From Glebionis coronaria (lineage: Eukaryota > Streptophyta > Magnoliopsida > Asterales > Asteraceae): a stretch of DNA of 64,000 nt. The stretch covers positions 396,370,974 through 396,434,973 of the forward strand of contig CM046878.1 of the NCBI GenBank assembly GCA_025667525.1, in the 5' to 3' direction. Both the position numbers and the translations under genes were made by a program. The notes under the pieces are model-generated. The model was given only the letters and a program-made list of their open reading frames with translations. It made no database searches and had not been told where the DNA came from. Below, piece after piece: positions 13,701 through 27,200 of the stretch (the first letter of the stretch is position 1; every line of letters starts with the position of its first letter).

Positions 13701-14383
13701 TCCATGTGTAGCATATGAAGAGGTCTAGAACTAGTATGCACCTGTTTGGACTTGAATGAGACCTTGTGCTGCTTGCCTTTAAGACATGCAACACAAGAGT
13801 TGTCATAGTGGAAGGCCTTCTCAGGCAAACCATCAACTAAACCAAGTCTCACAAGCCTATTTATATTTTTAAAATTTATGTGCCCTACTCTCCTGTGCCA
13901 TAAATTACTCTCATCTACTGAGGCTTTAGCATAAAAACAAGACATATTATTCTTCATTTTAATCCCATTCGGATTTACATTGTATATATCTTTATGCCTA
14001 GGTGTTCTATACTCAATATATTTCTCATCAGGGATCTTATAATCCTTGCTTAACACCAAACACTCAGTATCAGTAAATAGAACTTTATTTTTGTTATCAC
14101 AAACTTGTGATACACTAAAAAGATTGTAATCAAGTTCTTTTACCAGAAAGACGTTCTTAAAACGTAAATTCTTGGTGAGAAGGGTTCCTTTGCCTGTGAT
14201 AGTACCATATCCGCCTCCAAAGTATACCTTATCACCATCCTTAATGGGAGTGAAGTTGGTCAAGTAGTCTTCCTTCCCTGTCATGTGCCTTGAGCATCCA
14301 CTATCCCAATATCCATAATCATTGACCTGTCTTTGAATGCCCTGCACATAAAGAAAACAAATTAGTTTTCTTTGGGAACCCAA
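10744..14383 (-). CDS. Copia pol: protease, integrase, reverse transcriptase, RNase H (nearly intact)
   Basis: A 1191-residue frame (10808-14383) has the complete Copia order. Protease: [12 protein letters not shown] at about 25-36. Integrase: WHRRVGH and CVACLKGKQ finger at about 160-200, then core [16 protein letters not shown] and [12 protein letters not shown] giving [16 protein letters not shown] to the catalytic YVDDIIF, at roughly 740-980. RNase [18 protein letters not shown] and DNNSTL at roughly 1060-1185. SADK/DVDG-type repeats lie in the variable linker near 570-620. Close to 10808 the frame ends early (ENVSGTN); the expected tail [13 protein letters not shown] continues in another phase to a TAA at 10744. 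With frameshifts at both ends it is probably inactive, but all catalytic residues I can see are present. Confidence 0.92.
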
Positions 14384-15685
14384 GTCTTAAAATACTTGGA
14401 TTCATCTGGTTGTTGAATTAGAACAGACTTAGTTCTCACAACAACCCCATCTTCATCCTTCTGAGGATGAAATACCCAGTTAACCCCAATAGGTTTTGTA
14501 ATGACCTTTGAAATGTAACTAAATCTGTTGCAGGTCATTGAAATCCCATTATCATTAGGGTTTTGATCTTTCTTGGGTCTCCATGTTAAGCTTGAAGAAG
14601 CTTTAGACCCCTTTCCCTGTGGTTGCAAATATTTAGGTCTGGTCACGTTTCTGTCAGCGTTGGAATTAGTCTTGTCAACGCTGAAATTACCTTTGTCAGC
14701 GTTGAATCTAGGGTTTGCTACAGAAACCCATTGCCTATTAGACCAAGTGTTTGTCTTTTGAAATGGTCTTTGTCCATGAGTGTTAGACCCTCTAGTAAAG
14801 AATGGGGCAGGTCTAATCACTTGTGGACTTTGCTGCACACAAGGTTTGGGTCTGACAACGTTTGACTTTCTAACAACGTTGACTTTGTTCCTGTCAGCGC
14901 TGAAATTGTTCCTGTCAGCGCTGGCTTTGGGAGCGTTGACACACTTGTATGCCAAGTGTGAAAAGCTACCACAAGTGTAACAAGCTTTTCTAGACACAAC
15001 CTTAGGTCTAGAAGAAAAGAAGCCTGTTCCATGATTGCTAACTTGGCTCTTGGGGGACCTAGTATTCCTATACATCTTTGCATATTTAATGCTAGGTTTT
15101 CTATTAGTGTTTGAGCCTAGGTCAACAGCTTTACCAGTGACTGGGTTTGTAACCTTAATGGGAGTTGACTCATTGGGACTTTCACATAGTAAGCCACCCT
15201 TAACAAACATAGTAGGGTTAGCTTTCTTCCATTCATTCAGATCAGTCAACTTTTGTTGGTACTCTTCAACTGGAGTGACAACTCTTGGTGGAGGAATGAA
15301 TTCCTCCTCTTGGAATTCTGGCAAACCAGTCCAAGATAGGTCCTTTTGTTGGACACCATAGAAGTCACCAGCTGGTGGTGGAACCAAAGAGTAATCATTC
15401 ATCCCAATCCCAGTCATGTCCTTAGGATCCCTTTGTTTACCCACACAGTCTCCTAGGGTTTGAGTGGCTCTATCAAATCTTTGAATTTTAAGGCCAACAT
15501 TTTCCTTATTCTTAATGGCCTCATCTAATTTAGCCTGTAACTCACCATTAACCCTTTCCATGATGTTTCTAATATCCATACTAGCCTCTAACTCATGTTT
15601 TAAGATATTTATTTTATCTTTTAAGTCAAATTCCATTCTCTTGTATTCAGAAACGGTTTTCTCAGTTTGAGTGAGGGCTACTTGG
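14362..15685 (-). pseudogene. Copia gag-pol linker (continuation after LARD), second CCHC knuckle
   Basis: This frame joins the gag fragment precisely across the CTTGG duplication. It starts with a heptad-like helical region (about 80 residues with EYKRMEFDLKDKINILKHEL), then a proline-rich stretch, then a second CCHC knuckle CYTCGSFSHLAYKC near 14960, followed by repeats of SADRN/NADK type. It ends WVPKEN at 14362. The pol frame overlaps it by 22 bases in a different phase, so either recoding or a one-base indel separates them. No standard slippery heptamer was seen at the overlap. Confidence 0.85.
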
Positions 15686-16004
15686 TGTCGACGTACAGTC
15701 AGTATTAGGCCCGGCCCAACAGGCCTGCGGCCCACACAAACCTAACTTATCCTTCAAGAAATCCTAGCACTATATAAACAAGGGTAGGGATCTCATTCTA
15801 CAACAGGTTCTCTCTCTTAACCATACCTCTTATACAATATATCGATCAATACTAACTTGACCGTCGGAGGTGGACCCCGGAGCTCCGGCCTCGGGTCCAC
15901 GTCTAACCGGTTTACCTTTGTTTGCAGCATTACTCAGCACCCGGGAAGACGACGAACGGCCCAAGAGAGTCGTCAGACCGGCCTAGCCAAATTATGCTCC
16001 AACA
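15686..16004 (+). repeat. LARD 5' LTR
   Basis: TGTCGACGTACAG to TATGCTCCAACA, 319 bp, same length as the right copy. A TATA box TATATAAA lies at 15771-15778. Confidence 0.95.
15771..15778 (+). promoter_or_regulatory. TATA box of the LARD LTR
   Basis: TATATAAA in CACTATATAAACAAGGG, 85 bases into the LTR. It is unchanged in the right LTR. Confidence 0.6.
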
Positions 16005-16006
16005 AG

Positions 16007-16027
16007 TTGGCGCCATCCGTGGGACCC
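16007..16027 (+). other. LARD primer binding site
   Basis: TTGGCGCCATCCGTGGGACC begins two bases after the 5' LTR. TGGCGCC-type sites are usual for Ty3 elements of the Athila/Tat group, which suggests that a Tat-like element mobilises this LARD; the exact tRNA was not identified. Confidence 0.75.
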
Positions 16028-17983
16028 TGACTAAACCATGTTTTGCGTTCTCATATTGCCGAACAGCAAGATCGGTAACTCTCAAACTAGCATATTTTTG
16101 TTTTATTCAAAATCAAATACGGCTAGAAGGTGAATCACACTAATCATCGTATATTCTGTCGTGAATAAATTGGTCTGTAATTATAATATTGGTATGACAT
16201 CATCTACAACTGTGAGTCGATTTTTTGTTTTATTCATGCAAAATAATTGTTTTGACTTATGCGGCTAATTAATTAGCGATCCCAATGTATTGATGATGCT
16301 CAGAGTTTTCTCACTAAGTGATCGAATATTAGAACACAAACGGTGGCATTCTAACATGATATTTTGCCAAAAACATCAGCTATGCATGCTAGTGATACAT
16401 TGTAGTTTTATGCCCTGCATTAATGCAAAATGCATTACAAAACAGAATCATTGTATATTTTCATTTATGACATAATGGCTACCTTGTTTTTTTTAATCAC
16501 ACAAAATTGGAAGATATCCTATAGCACGACTAAATATTCGTGCATGTTAAGAAACATGAAAATATTTTTTCTATACATATGGAAAATAATTAGTAACTTC
16601 TAAAAAAATAATAATATATATATTCCATATATTTTGTATTAATAAGAGATAGTATATATCTTTTAAATCGGCAAAAAGATATTACGTATATCTTTCAATC
16701 TGATTATTATACTTTTTTGTATAAGTCGCGGCCCGGTCTACTAATATCGTGTCGCGACCCTTTTTTTTTCGCAATCATGGTACGCCCATCCGCGCTAGTT
16801 TGAACTTTTTTTTTATCCGCAGTCATGGTATATCTAGCCGCACTCATGCGTATGTTATGTCATATTTTATTTTTTTTCACTGCGGTCATGAGCTGTGTCC
16901 TTTTCGTGTTAGTCTGAACCTCGGATATATTATATTAATAAAAGATATTAGACATATTTTTTAATTATTATTTATCTTTTGAAAAGATATTTTAAAAATT
17001 TGGTAAGGGTATATTCTGATATATTTAAATCTTTTAAAAATATTCAGCATACTTTTTCTTTAAAAAGATAATGAGGTATTACCCATATCTTTTAAATTCA
17101 AAATATAGTATCAATATTCTTCAAATTAGTAAAAGATATCGAGGATATCTTTTAAATAGGTAGTAAGATATTGCCTATATTTTCTAAACCAATATAAGAT
17201 ATTTTTTATATCTTTTTCAAAAATCATGTTATTTCTATTAATAAGATATCACGTATATCTTTTAAATTGGTAACAAGATCTAATATATCATTTAGCTTTG
17301 TGTGGATTTCTTTTATTCTGATAAATGTTCGCATCTTTCAGTATATATCTAGATACATATTTGCATGTCTAGTATTAAGTGATTACTTATTATACATATA
17401 TATATGCTAGTCCGTACACTCGGATATATTCTGCCTACGGGCGTACATGTACACATCGTTCCCAGGTGGAATAAGAGGATTGAGTGAACCTAATAATTCA
17501 ACTTGTCGTGTAAGAGGGATGCAACCCCAACGACCATGGATCATGTATCCTTGTTAGACACCTTGCTAACAAGACGTTGTAATAAGTTACGCAAACCACA
17601 TGACTCATGATGGACTTGCAAAAGACACATTGTGCACGTCTAACAAAATTTTGTCAAAACTTTGACCGTCCTTGTGGTAGTAGCGGTACGCCGCACGTAA
17701 TGACATAGGTCATCCCATAAGTTAGTTAAGATACGTCTTATACTATGTGACAATTCGCGGTTATGGCACGACCCATCCGCGTTGGTTCGCACGTTCGAAC
17801 CCAATTTCTATCTTTAGTACGCGGCTATGGTACGTCCATTCGCACTGGTCTACGTGATCGTAATTTTTTGAAAACTTGATTAAGTTTAATACTACTATTC
17901 GAGTGTAGCACCATTAAACTTGGGGGCTACTAGGGTATAATAATACCACTATTTATATGCACGTCACACAAATATCTTTGGGT
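16028..17983 (+). other. LARD 5' non-coding body
   Basis: No gene is supported. It carries an AT-rich hairpin family (16640-17262), dispersed copies of a CGCGGYYATGGTACG-type sequence (16770, 16817, 16880, 17756, 17820) and a G-tract TTGGGGGCTAC near 17920 just before the tandem array. Confidence 0.6.
16640..17262 (+). repeat. AT-rich hairpin repeat family (AAAGATAT / ATATCTTT)
   Basis: At least five inverted repeats share the stem AAGATAT/ATATCTT with different loops. Examples: 16675-16695 (8-bp arms, loop TACGT), 17131-17153 (10-bp arms, loop GAG), 17196-17214 (loop of T) and 17243-17261 (loop CACGT); weaker ones lie near 16643, 16938 and 17164. Spacing is irregular, roughly 35-60 bp in the right half. 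Confidence 0.7.
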
Positions 17984-18290
17984 ATATTCCTTTGCCGCAG
18001 AAGTCCACCTTCTGCCGGTTTATTCCTTTGCCGCAGAAGTCTGCCTTCTGCCGGTTTATTCCAGTTCCATGGAAGTATCCCTTCCATTGGCTTATTCCTT
18101 AGCCGCGGAAGTACTCCTTCCGCGCGCTTGTTTCTGTGCCATGGAAGTATCTCTTCCATTGGCTTATTCCTTCGCTGCGGAAGTACTCCTTTCGCGCGCT
18201 TGTTTCTGCCCCATGGAAGTATATCTTCCATTGGCTTATGTCGTTGCCACGGAAGTATCTCTTCCGGTGGCTTATTCATGCGCCGTGGAA
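17984..18290 (+). repeat. Left edge of array: divergent units with alternative stems
   Basis: Eight or so units have stems GCAGAAG/CTTCTGC (17997-18015, 18033-18051), ATGGAAG/CTTCCAT (near 18068, 18142, 18214) and GCGGAAG/CTTCCGC (near 18105, 18178, the latter with one mismatch), with 5-base loops. Both arms differ from the core unit in matching positions. Confidence 0.85.
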
Positions 18291-21200
18291 GTATCTCTTC
18301 CACGTGCTTATTATCTTAGCCGTGGAAGTATCTCTTCCACGGGTTTATTATCTTCGCCGTGGAAGTATTCTTCCACGTGCTTCTTATCTTCGCCGTGGAA
18401 ATATCTCTTCCACGTGCTTATTATCTTCGCCGTGGAAGTATCTCTTCCACGTCCTTATTATCTTTGCCGTGGAAGTATTCTTCCATGTGCTTCTTATCTT
18501 AGCCGTGAAAGTATCTCTTCCATGGGTTTATTATCTTCGCCGTGGAAGTATTCTTCCACGTGCTTCTTATCTTCGCCGTGGAAGTATCTCTTCCACGTGC
18601 TTATTATCTTCGCCGTGGAAGTATCTCTTCCACGTCCTTATTATCTTTGCCGTGGAAGTATTCTTCCATGTACTTCTTATCTTAGTCGTGGAAGTATCTC
18701 TTCCACGGGTTTATTATCTTCGCCGTGGAAGTATTCTTCCACGTGCTTCTTATCTTCGCCGTGGAAGTATCTCTTCCACGTGTTCATTATCTTCGCCGTG
18801 GAAGTATCTCTTCCACGTGCTCATTATCTTTTCCATGGATGTATCTCTTCCACGTGCTCATTTATATTCGATGTGGAAGCATTTCTTCCATGTGCTCATT
18901 ATCTTTCGCCGTGGAAGTATTCTTCCACGTGCTCATTATCTTTCGCCGTGGAAGTATTCTTCCACGGCCTCATTATCATTCGTCGTGGAAGTACTCTTCC
19001 ACGGGGTCATTATCTTTCGCCGTGGAAGTATTCTTCCACGTGCTCATTATCTTTCGCCGTGGAAGTATTCTTCCACGTGCTCATTATCTTTCGCCGTGGA
19101 AGTATTCTTCCACGGCCTCATTATCATTCGCCGTGGAAGTACTCTTCCACGGGGTCATTATCTTTCGCCGTGGAAGTATTCTTCCACGTGCTCATTATCT
19201 TTCGCCGTGGAAGTATTCTTCCACGTGCTCATTATCTTTCGCCGGGGAAGTATTCTTCTACGGCCTCATTATCATTCGCCGTGGAAGTTCTCTTCCACGG
19301 GGTCATTATCTTTCGTCGTGGAAGTATTCTTACACGGTCTCATTATCTTTCGCCGTGGAAGTATTCTTCCACGTGCTCATTATCTTTCGCCGTGGAAGTA
19401 TTCTTCCACGTGCGCATTATCTTTCGCCGTGGAAGTATTCTTCCACGGCCTCATTATCATTCGCCGTGGAAGTACTCTTCCACGGGCTCATTATCTTTCG
19501 CCGTGGAAGTATTCTTCCACGGGCTCATTATCTTTCGCCGTGGAAGTATTCTTCCACGGCCTCATTATCATTCACCGTGGAAGTACTCTTCCACGGTCTC
19601 ATTATCTTTCGCCGTGGAAGTATTCTTCCACGTGCTCATTATCTTTCGCCGTGGAAGTATTCTTCCACGTGCGCATTATCTTTCGCCGTGGAAGTACTCT
19701 TCCACGGGCTCATTATCTTTCGCCGTGGAAGTATTCTTCCACGTGCTCATTATCTTTCGCCGTGGAAGTATTCTTCCACGTGCGCATTATCTTTCACCGT
19801 GGAAGTATTCTTCCACGGCCTCATTATCATTCGCCGTGGAAGTACTCTTCCACGGGCTCATTATCTTTCGCCGTGGAAGTATTCTTCCACGGGCTCATTA
19901 TCTTTCGCCGTGGAAGTATTCTTCCACGGCCTCATTATCATTCGCCTTGGAAGTACTCTTCCACGGGCTCATTATCTTTCGTCGTGGAAGTATTCTTCCA
20001 CGGGCTAATTATCTTTTGCCGTGGAAGTATTCTTCCACGGCCTCATTATCATTCGACGTGGAAGTACTCTTACACGGGCTCATTATCATTCGCCGTGGAA
20101 GTACTCTTCCACGGGCTCATTATCATTCGCCGTAGAAGTACTCTTCCACGGGCTCATTATCTTTCGCCGTGGAAGTATTCTTCCACGGCCTCATTATCAT
20201 TCGCCGTGGAAGTACTCTTCCACGGGCTCATTATCTTTCGCCTTGGAAGTATTCTTCCACGGGCTCATTATCTTTCGCCGTGGAAGTATTCTTCCACGGC
20301 CTCATTATCATTCGCCGTGGAAGTACTCTTCCACGGGCTCATTATCATTCGTCGTGGAAGTACTCTTCCACGGGCTCATTATCATTCGCCGTGGAAGTAC
20401 TCTTCCACGGGCTCATTATCATTCGCCGTGGAAGTACTCTTCCACGGGCTCATTATCATTCGCCGTGGAAGTACTCTTCCACGGGCTCATTATCTTTCGC
20501 CGTGGAAGTATTCTTCCACGGGCTCATTATCTTTCGCCGTGGAAGTATTCTTCCACAGCCTCATTATCATTCGCCGTGGAAGTACTCTTCCACGGGCTCA
20601 TTATCTTTCGCCGTGGAAGTATTCTTCCACGTGCTCATTATCTTTCGCCGTGGAAGTATTCTTCCACGGCCTCATTAACATTCGCCGTGGAAGTACTCTT
20701 CCACGGGGTCATTATCTTTCGTCGTGGAAGTATTCTTCTACGTGCTCATTATCTTTCGTCGTGGAAGTATTCTTCCACGTGCTCATTATCTTTCGCCGTG
20801 GAAGTATTCTTCCACGTGCGCATTATCTTTCGCCGTGGAAGTATTCTTCCACGGCCTCATTATCATTCGCCGTGGAAGTACTCTTCCACGGGCTCATTAT
20901 CTTTCGCCGTGGAAGTATTCTTCCACGGGCTCATTATCTTTCGCCGTGGAAGTATTCTTCCACGGCCTCATTATCATTCACCGTGGAAGTACTCTTCCAC
21001 GGTCTCATTATCTTTCGCCGTGGAAGTATTCTTCCACGTGCTCATTATCTTTCGCCGTGGAAGTATTCTTCCACGTGCGCATTATCTTTCGCCGTGGAAG
21101 TACTCTTCCACGGGCTCATTATCTTTCGCCGTGGAAGTATTCTTCCACGTGCTCATTATCTTTCGTCGTGGAAGTATTCTTCCACGTGCGTATTATCTTT

Positions 21201-24200
21201 CGCCGTGGAAGTATTCTTCCACGGCCTCATTATCATTCGCCGTGGAAGTACTCTTCCACGGGCTCATTATCTTTCGCCGTGGAAGTATTCTTCCACGGGC
21301 TCATTATCTTTCGCCGTGGAAGTATTCTTCCACGGCCTCATTATCATTCGCCTTGGAAGTACTCTTCCACGGGCTCATTATCTTTCGTCGTGGAAGTATT
21401 CTTCCACGGGCTAATTATCTTTCGCCGTGGAAGTATTCTTCCACGGCCTCATTATCATTCGACGTGGAAGTACTCTTACACGGGCTCATTATCATTCGCC
21501 GTGGAAGTACTCTTCCACGGGCTCATTATCATTCGCCGTGGAAGTACTCTTCCACGGGCTCATTATCTTTCGCCGTGGAAGTATTCTTCCACGGCCTCAT
21601 TATCATTCGCCGTGGAAGTACTCTTCCACGGGCTCATTATCTTTCGCCTTGGAAGTATTCTTCCACGGGCTCATTATCTTTCGCCGTGGAAGTATTCTTC
21701 CACGGCCTCATTATCATTCGCCGTGGAAGTACTCTTCCACGGGCTCATTATCATTCGTCGTGGAAGTACTCTTCCACGGGCTCATTATCATTCGCCGTGG
21801 AAGTACTCTTCCACGGGCTCATTATCATTCGCCGTGGAAGTACTCTTCCACGGGCTCATTATCATTCGCCGTGGAAGTACTCTTCCACGGGCTCATTATC
21901 TTTCGCCGTGGAAGTATTCTTCCACGGGCTCATTATCTTTCGCCGTGGAAGTATTCTTCCACAGCCTCATTATCATTCGCCGTGGAAGTACTCTTCCACG
22001 GGCTCATTATCTTTCGCCGTGGAAGTATTCTTCCACGTGCTCATTATCTTTCGCCGTGGAAGTATTCTTCCACGGCCTCATTAACATTCGCCGTAGAAGT
22101 ACTCTTCCACGGGGTCATTATCTTTCGTCGTGGAAGTATTCTTCTACGTGCTCATTATCTTTCGTCGTGGAAGTATTCTTCCACGTGCTCATTATCTTTC
22201 GCCGGGGAAGTATTCTTCCACGGCCTCATTATCATTCGTCGTGGAAGTTCTCTTCGACGGGGTCATTATCTTTCGCCGTGGAAGTATTCTTACACGGTCT
22301 CATTATCTTTCGCCGTGGAAGTATTCTTCCACGTGCTCATTATCTTTCGCCGTGGAAGTATTCTTCCACGTGCGCATTATCTTTCGCCGTGGAAGTATTC
22401 TTCCACGGCCTCATTATCATTCGCCGTGGAAGTACTCTTCCACGGGCTCATTATCTTTCGCCGTGGAAGTATTCTTCCACGGGCTCATTATCTTTCGCCG
22501 TGGAAGTATTCTTACACGGCCTCATTATCATTCACCGTGGAAGTACTCTTCCACGGGCTCATTATCTTTCGTCGTGGAAGTACTCTTCCACGGGCTAATT
22601 ATCTTTCGCCGTGGAAGTATTCTTCCACGGCCTCATTATCATTCGCCGTGGAAGTACTCTTCCACGGGCTCATTATCATTCGCCGTGGAAGTACTCTTCC
22701 ACGGGCTCATTATCATTCGCCGTGGAAGTACTCTTCCACGGGCTCATTATCTTTCGCCGTGGAAGTATTCTTCCACGGCCTCATTATCATTCGCCTTGGA
22801 AGTACTCTTCCACGGGCTCATTATCATTCGCCGTGGAAGTACTCTTCCACGGTCTCATTATCTTTCGCCGTAGAAGTATTCTTCCACGTGCTCATTATCT
22901 TTCGCCGTGGAAGTATTCTTCCACGTGCGCATTATCTTTCGCCGTGGAAGTACTCTTCCACGGGCTCATTATCTTTCGCCGTGGAAGTATTCTTCCACGT
23001 GCTCATTATCTTTCGCCGTGGAAGTATTCTTCCACGTGCGCATTATCTTTCGCCGTGGAAGTATTCTTCCACGGCCTCATTATCATTCGCCGTGGAAGTA
23101 CTCTTCCACGGGCTCATTATCTTTCGCCGTGGAAGTATTCTTCCACGGGCTCATTATCTTTCGCCGTGGAAGTATTCTTCCACGGCCTCATTATCATTCG
23201 CCTTGGAAGTACTCTTCCACGGGCTCATTATCTTTTGTCGTGGAAGTATTCTTCCACGGGCTAATTATCTTTCGCCGTGGAAGTATTCTTCCACGGCCTC
23301 ATTATCATTCGACGTGGAAGTACTCTTACACGGGCTCATTATCATTCGCCGTGGAAGTACTCTTCCACGGGCTCATTATCATTCGTCGTAGAAGTACTCT
23401 TCCACGGGCTCATTATCTTTCGCCGTGGAAGTATTCTTCCACGGCCTCATTATCATTCGCCGTGGAAGTACTCTTCCACGGGCTCATTATCTTTCGCCTT
23501 GGAAGTATTCTTCCACGGGCTCATTATCTTTCGCCGTGGAAGTATTCTTCCACGGCCTCATTATCATTCGCCGTGGAAGTACTCTTCCACGGGCTCATTA
23601 TCATTCGTCGTGGAAGTACTCTTCCACGGGCTCATTATCATTCGCCGTGGAAGTACTCTTCCACGGGCTCATTATCATTCGCCGTGGAAGTACTCTTCCA
23701 CGGGCTCATTATCATTCGCCGTGGAAGTACTCTTCCACGGGCTCATTATCTTTCGCCGTGGAAGTATTCTTCCACGGGCTCATTATCTTTCGCCGTGGAA
23801 GTATTCTTCCACAGCCTCATTATCATTCGCCGTGGAAGTACTCTTCCACGGGCTCATTATCTTTCGCCGTGGAAGTATTCTTCCACGTGCTCATTATCTT
23901 TCGCCGTGGAAGTATTCTTCCACGGCCTCATTAACATTCGCCGTGGAAGTACTCTTCCACGGGGTCATTATCTTTCGTCGTGGAAGTATTCTTCTACGTG
24001 CTCATTATCTTTCGTCGTAGAAGTATTCTTCCACGTGCTCATTATCTTTCGCCGTGGAAGTATTCTTCCACGTGCGCATTATCTTTCGCCGTGGAAGTAT
24101 TCTTCCACGGCCTCATTATCATTCGCCGTGGAAGTACTCTTCCACGGGCTCATTATCTTTCGCCGTGGAAGTATTCTTCCACGGGCTCATTATCTTTCGC

Positions 24201-27200
24201 CGTGGAAGTATTCTTCCACGGCCTCATTATCATTCACCGTGGAAGTACTCTTCCACGGTCTCATTATCTTTCGCCGTGGAAGTATTCTTCCACGTGCTCA
24301 TTATCTTTCGCCGTGGAAGTATTCTTCCACGTGCGCATTATCTTTCGCCGTGGAAGTACTCTTCCACGGGCTCATTATCTTTCGCCGTGGAAGTATTCTT
24401 CCACGTGCTCATTATCTTTCGCCGTGGAAGTATTCTTCCACGTGCGCATTATCTTTCGCCGTGGAAGTATTCTTCCACGGCCTCATTATCATTCGCCGTG
24501 GAAGTACTCTTCCACGGGCTCATTATCTTTCGCCGTGGAAGTATTCTTCCACGGGCTCATTATCTTTCGCCGTGGAAGTATTCTTCCACGGCCTCATTAT
24601 CATTCGCCTTGGAAGTACTCTTCCACGGGCTCATTATCTTTCGTCGTGGAAGTATTCTTCCACGGGCTAATTATCTTTCGCCGTGGAAGTATTCTTCCAC
24701 GGCCTCATTATCATTCGACGTGGAAGTACTCTTACACGGGCTCATTATCATTCGCCGTGGAAGTACTCTTCCACGGGCTCATTATCATTCGCCGTGGAAG
24801 TACTCTTCCACGGGCTCATTATCTTTCGCCGTGGAAGTATTCTTCCACGGCCTCATTATCATTCGCCGTGGAAGTATTCTTCCACGGGCTCATTATCTTT
24901 CGCCGTGGAAGTATTCTTCCACGGGCTCATTATCTTTCGCCGTGGAAGTATTCTTCCACGGCCTCATTATCATTCACCGTGGAAGTACTCTTCCACGGTC
25001 TCATTATCTTTCGCCGTGGAAGTATTCTTCCACGTGCTCATTATCTTTCGCCGTGGAAGTATTCTTCCACGTGCGCATTATCTTTCGCCGTGGAAGTACT
25101 CTTCCACGGGCTCATTATCTTTCGCCGTGGAAGTATTCTTCCACGTGCTCATTATCTTTCGCCGTGGAAGTATTCTTCCACGTGCGCATTATCTTTCGCC
25201 GTGGAAGTATTCTTCCACGGCCTCATTATCATTCGCCGTGGAAGTACTCTTCCACGGGCTCATTATCTTTCGCCGTGGAAGTATTCTTCCACGGGCTCAT
25301 TATCTTTCGCCGTGGAAGTATTCTTCCACGGCCTCATTATCATTCGCCTTGGAAGTACTCTTCCACGGGCTCATTATCTTTCGTCGTGGAAGTATTCTTC
25401 CACGGGCTAATTATCTTTCGCCGTGGAAGTATTCTTCCACGGCCTCATTATCATTCGACGTGGAAGTACTCTTACACGGGCTCATTATCATTCGCCGTGG
25501 AAGTACTCTTCCACGGGCTCATTATCATTCGCCGTGGAAGTACTCTTCCACGGGCTCATTATCTTTCGCCGTGGAAGTATTCTTCCACGGCCTCATTATC
25601 ATTCGCCGTGGAAGTACTCTTCCACGGGCTCATTATCTTTCGCCTTGGAAGTATTCTTCCACGGGCTCATTATCTTTCGCCGTGGAAGTATTCTTCCACG
25701 GCCTCATTATCATTCGCCGTGGAAGTACTCTTCCACGGGCTCATTATCATTCGTCGTGGAAGTACTCTTCCACGGGCTCATTATCATTCGCCGTGGAAGT
25801 ACTCTTCCACGGGCTCATTATCATTCGCCGTGGAAGTACTCTTCCACGGGCTCATTATCATTCGCCGTGGAAGTACTCTTCCACGGGCTCATTATCTTTC
25901 GCCGTGGAAGTATTCTTCCACGGGCTCATTATCTTTCGCCGTGGAAGTATTCTTCCACAGCCTCATTATCATTCGCCGTGGAAGTACTCTTCCACGGGCT
26001 CATTATCTTTCGCTGTGGAAGTATTCTTCCACGTGCTCATTATCTTTCGCCGTGGAAGTATTCTTCCACGGCCTCATTAACATTCGCCGTGGAAGTACTC
26101 TTCCACGGGGTCATTATCTTTCGTCGTGGAAGTATTCTTCTACGTGCTCATTATCTTTCGTCGTGGAAGTATTCTTCCACGTGCTCATTATCTTTCGCCG
26201 GGGAAGTATTCTTCCACGGCCTCATTATCATTCGCCGTGGAAGTTCTCTTCGACGGGGTCATTATCTTTCGCCGTGGAAGTATTCTTACACGGTCTCATT
26301 ATCTTTCGCCGTGGAAGTATTCTTCCACGTGCTCATTATCTTTCGCCGTGGAAGTATTCTTCCACGTGCGCATTATCTTTCGCCGTGGAAGTATTCTTCC
26401 ACGGCCTCATTATCATTCGCCGTGGAAGTACTCTTCCACGGGCTCATTATCTTTCGCCGTGGAAGTATTCTTCCACGGGCTCATTATCTTTCGCCGTGGA
26501 AGTATTCTTACACGGCCTCATTATCATTCGCCGTGGAAGTACTCTTCCACGGGCTCATTATCTTTCGTCGTGGAAGTACTCTTCCACGGGCTAATTATCT
26601 TTCGCCGTGGAAGTATTCTTCCACGGCCTCATTATCATTCGCCGTGGAAGTACTCTTCCACGGGCTCATTATCATTCGCCGTGGAAGTACTCTTCCACGG
26701 GCTCATTATCATTCGCCGTGGAAGTACTCTTCCACGGGCTCATTATCTTTCGCCGTGGAAGTATTCTTCCACGGCCTCATTATCATTCGCCGTGGAAGTA
26801 CTCTTCCACGGGCTCATTATCTTTCGCCTTGGAAGTATTCTTCCACGGGCTCATTATCTTTCGCCGTGGAAGTATTCTTGCACGGCCTCATTATCATTCG
26901 CCGTGGAAGTACTCTTCCACGGGCTCATTATCATTCGCCGTGGAAGTACTCTTCCACGGGCTCATTATCTTTCGCCGTGGAAGTATTCTTCCACGGCCTC
27001 ATTATCATTCGCCGTGGAAGTACTCTTCCACGGGCTCATTATCATTCGCCGTGGAAGTACTCTTCCACGGGCTCATTATCATTCGCCGTGGAAGTACTCT
27101 TCCACGGGCTCATTATCATTCGCCGTGGAAGTACTCTTCCACGGGCTCATTATCTTTCACCGTGGAAGTATTCTTCCACGGCCTCATTATCATTCGCCGT

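Noticed and set aside
14340..14383. Intron between the gag linker and pol (pyrimidine run ending in GTGCAG)
   Set aside because: It looks like an acceptor, but no matching donor was found and the pol frame already reads protein-like sequence through it; a frameshift is simpler.
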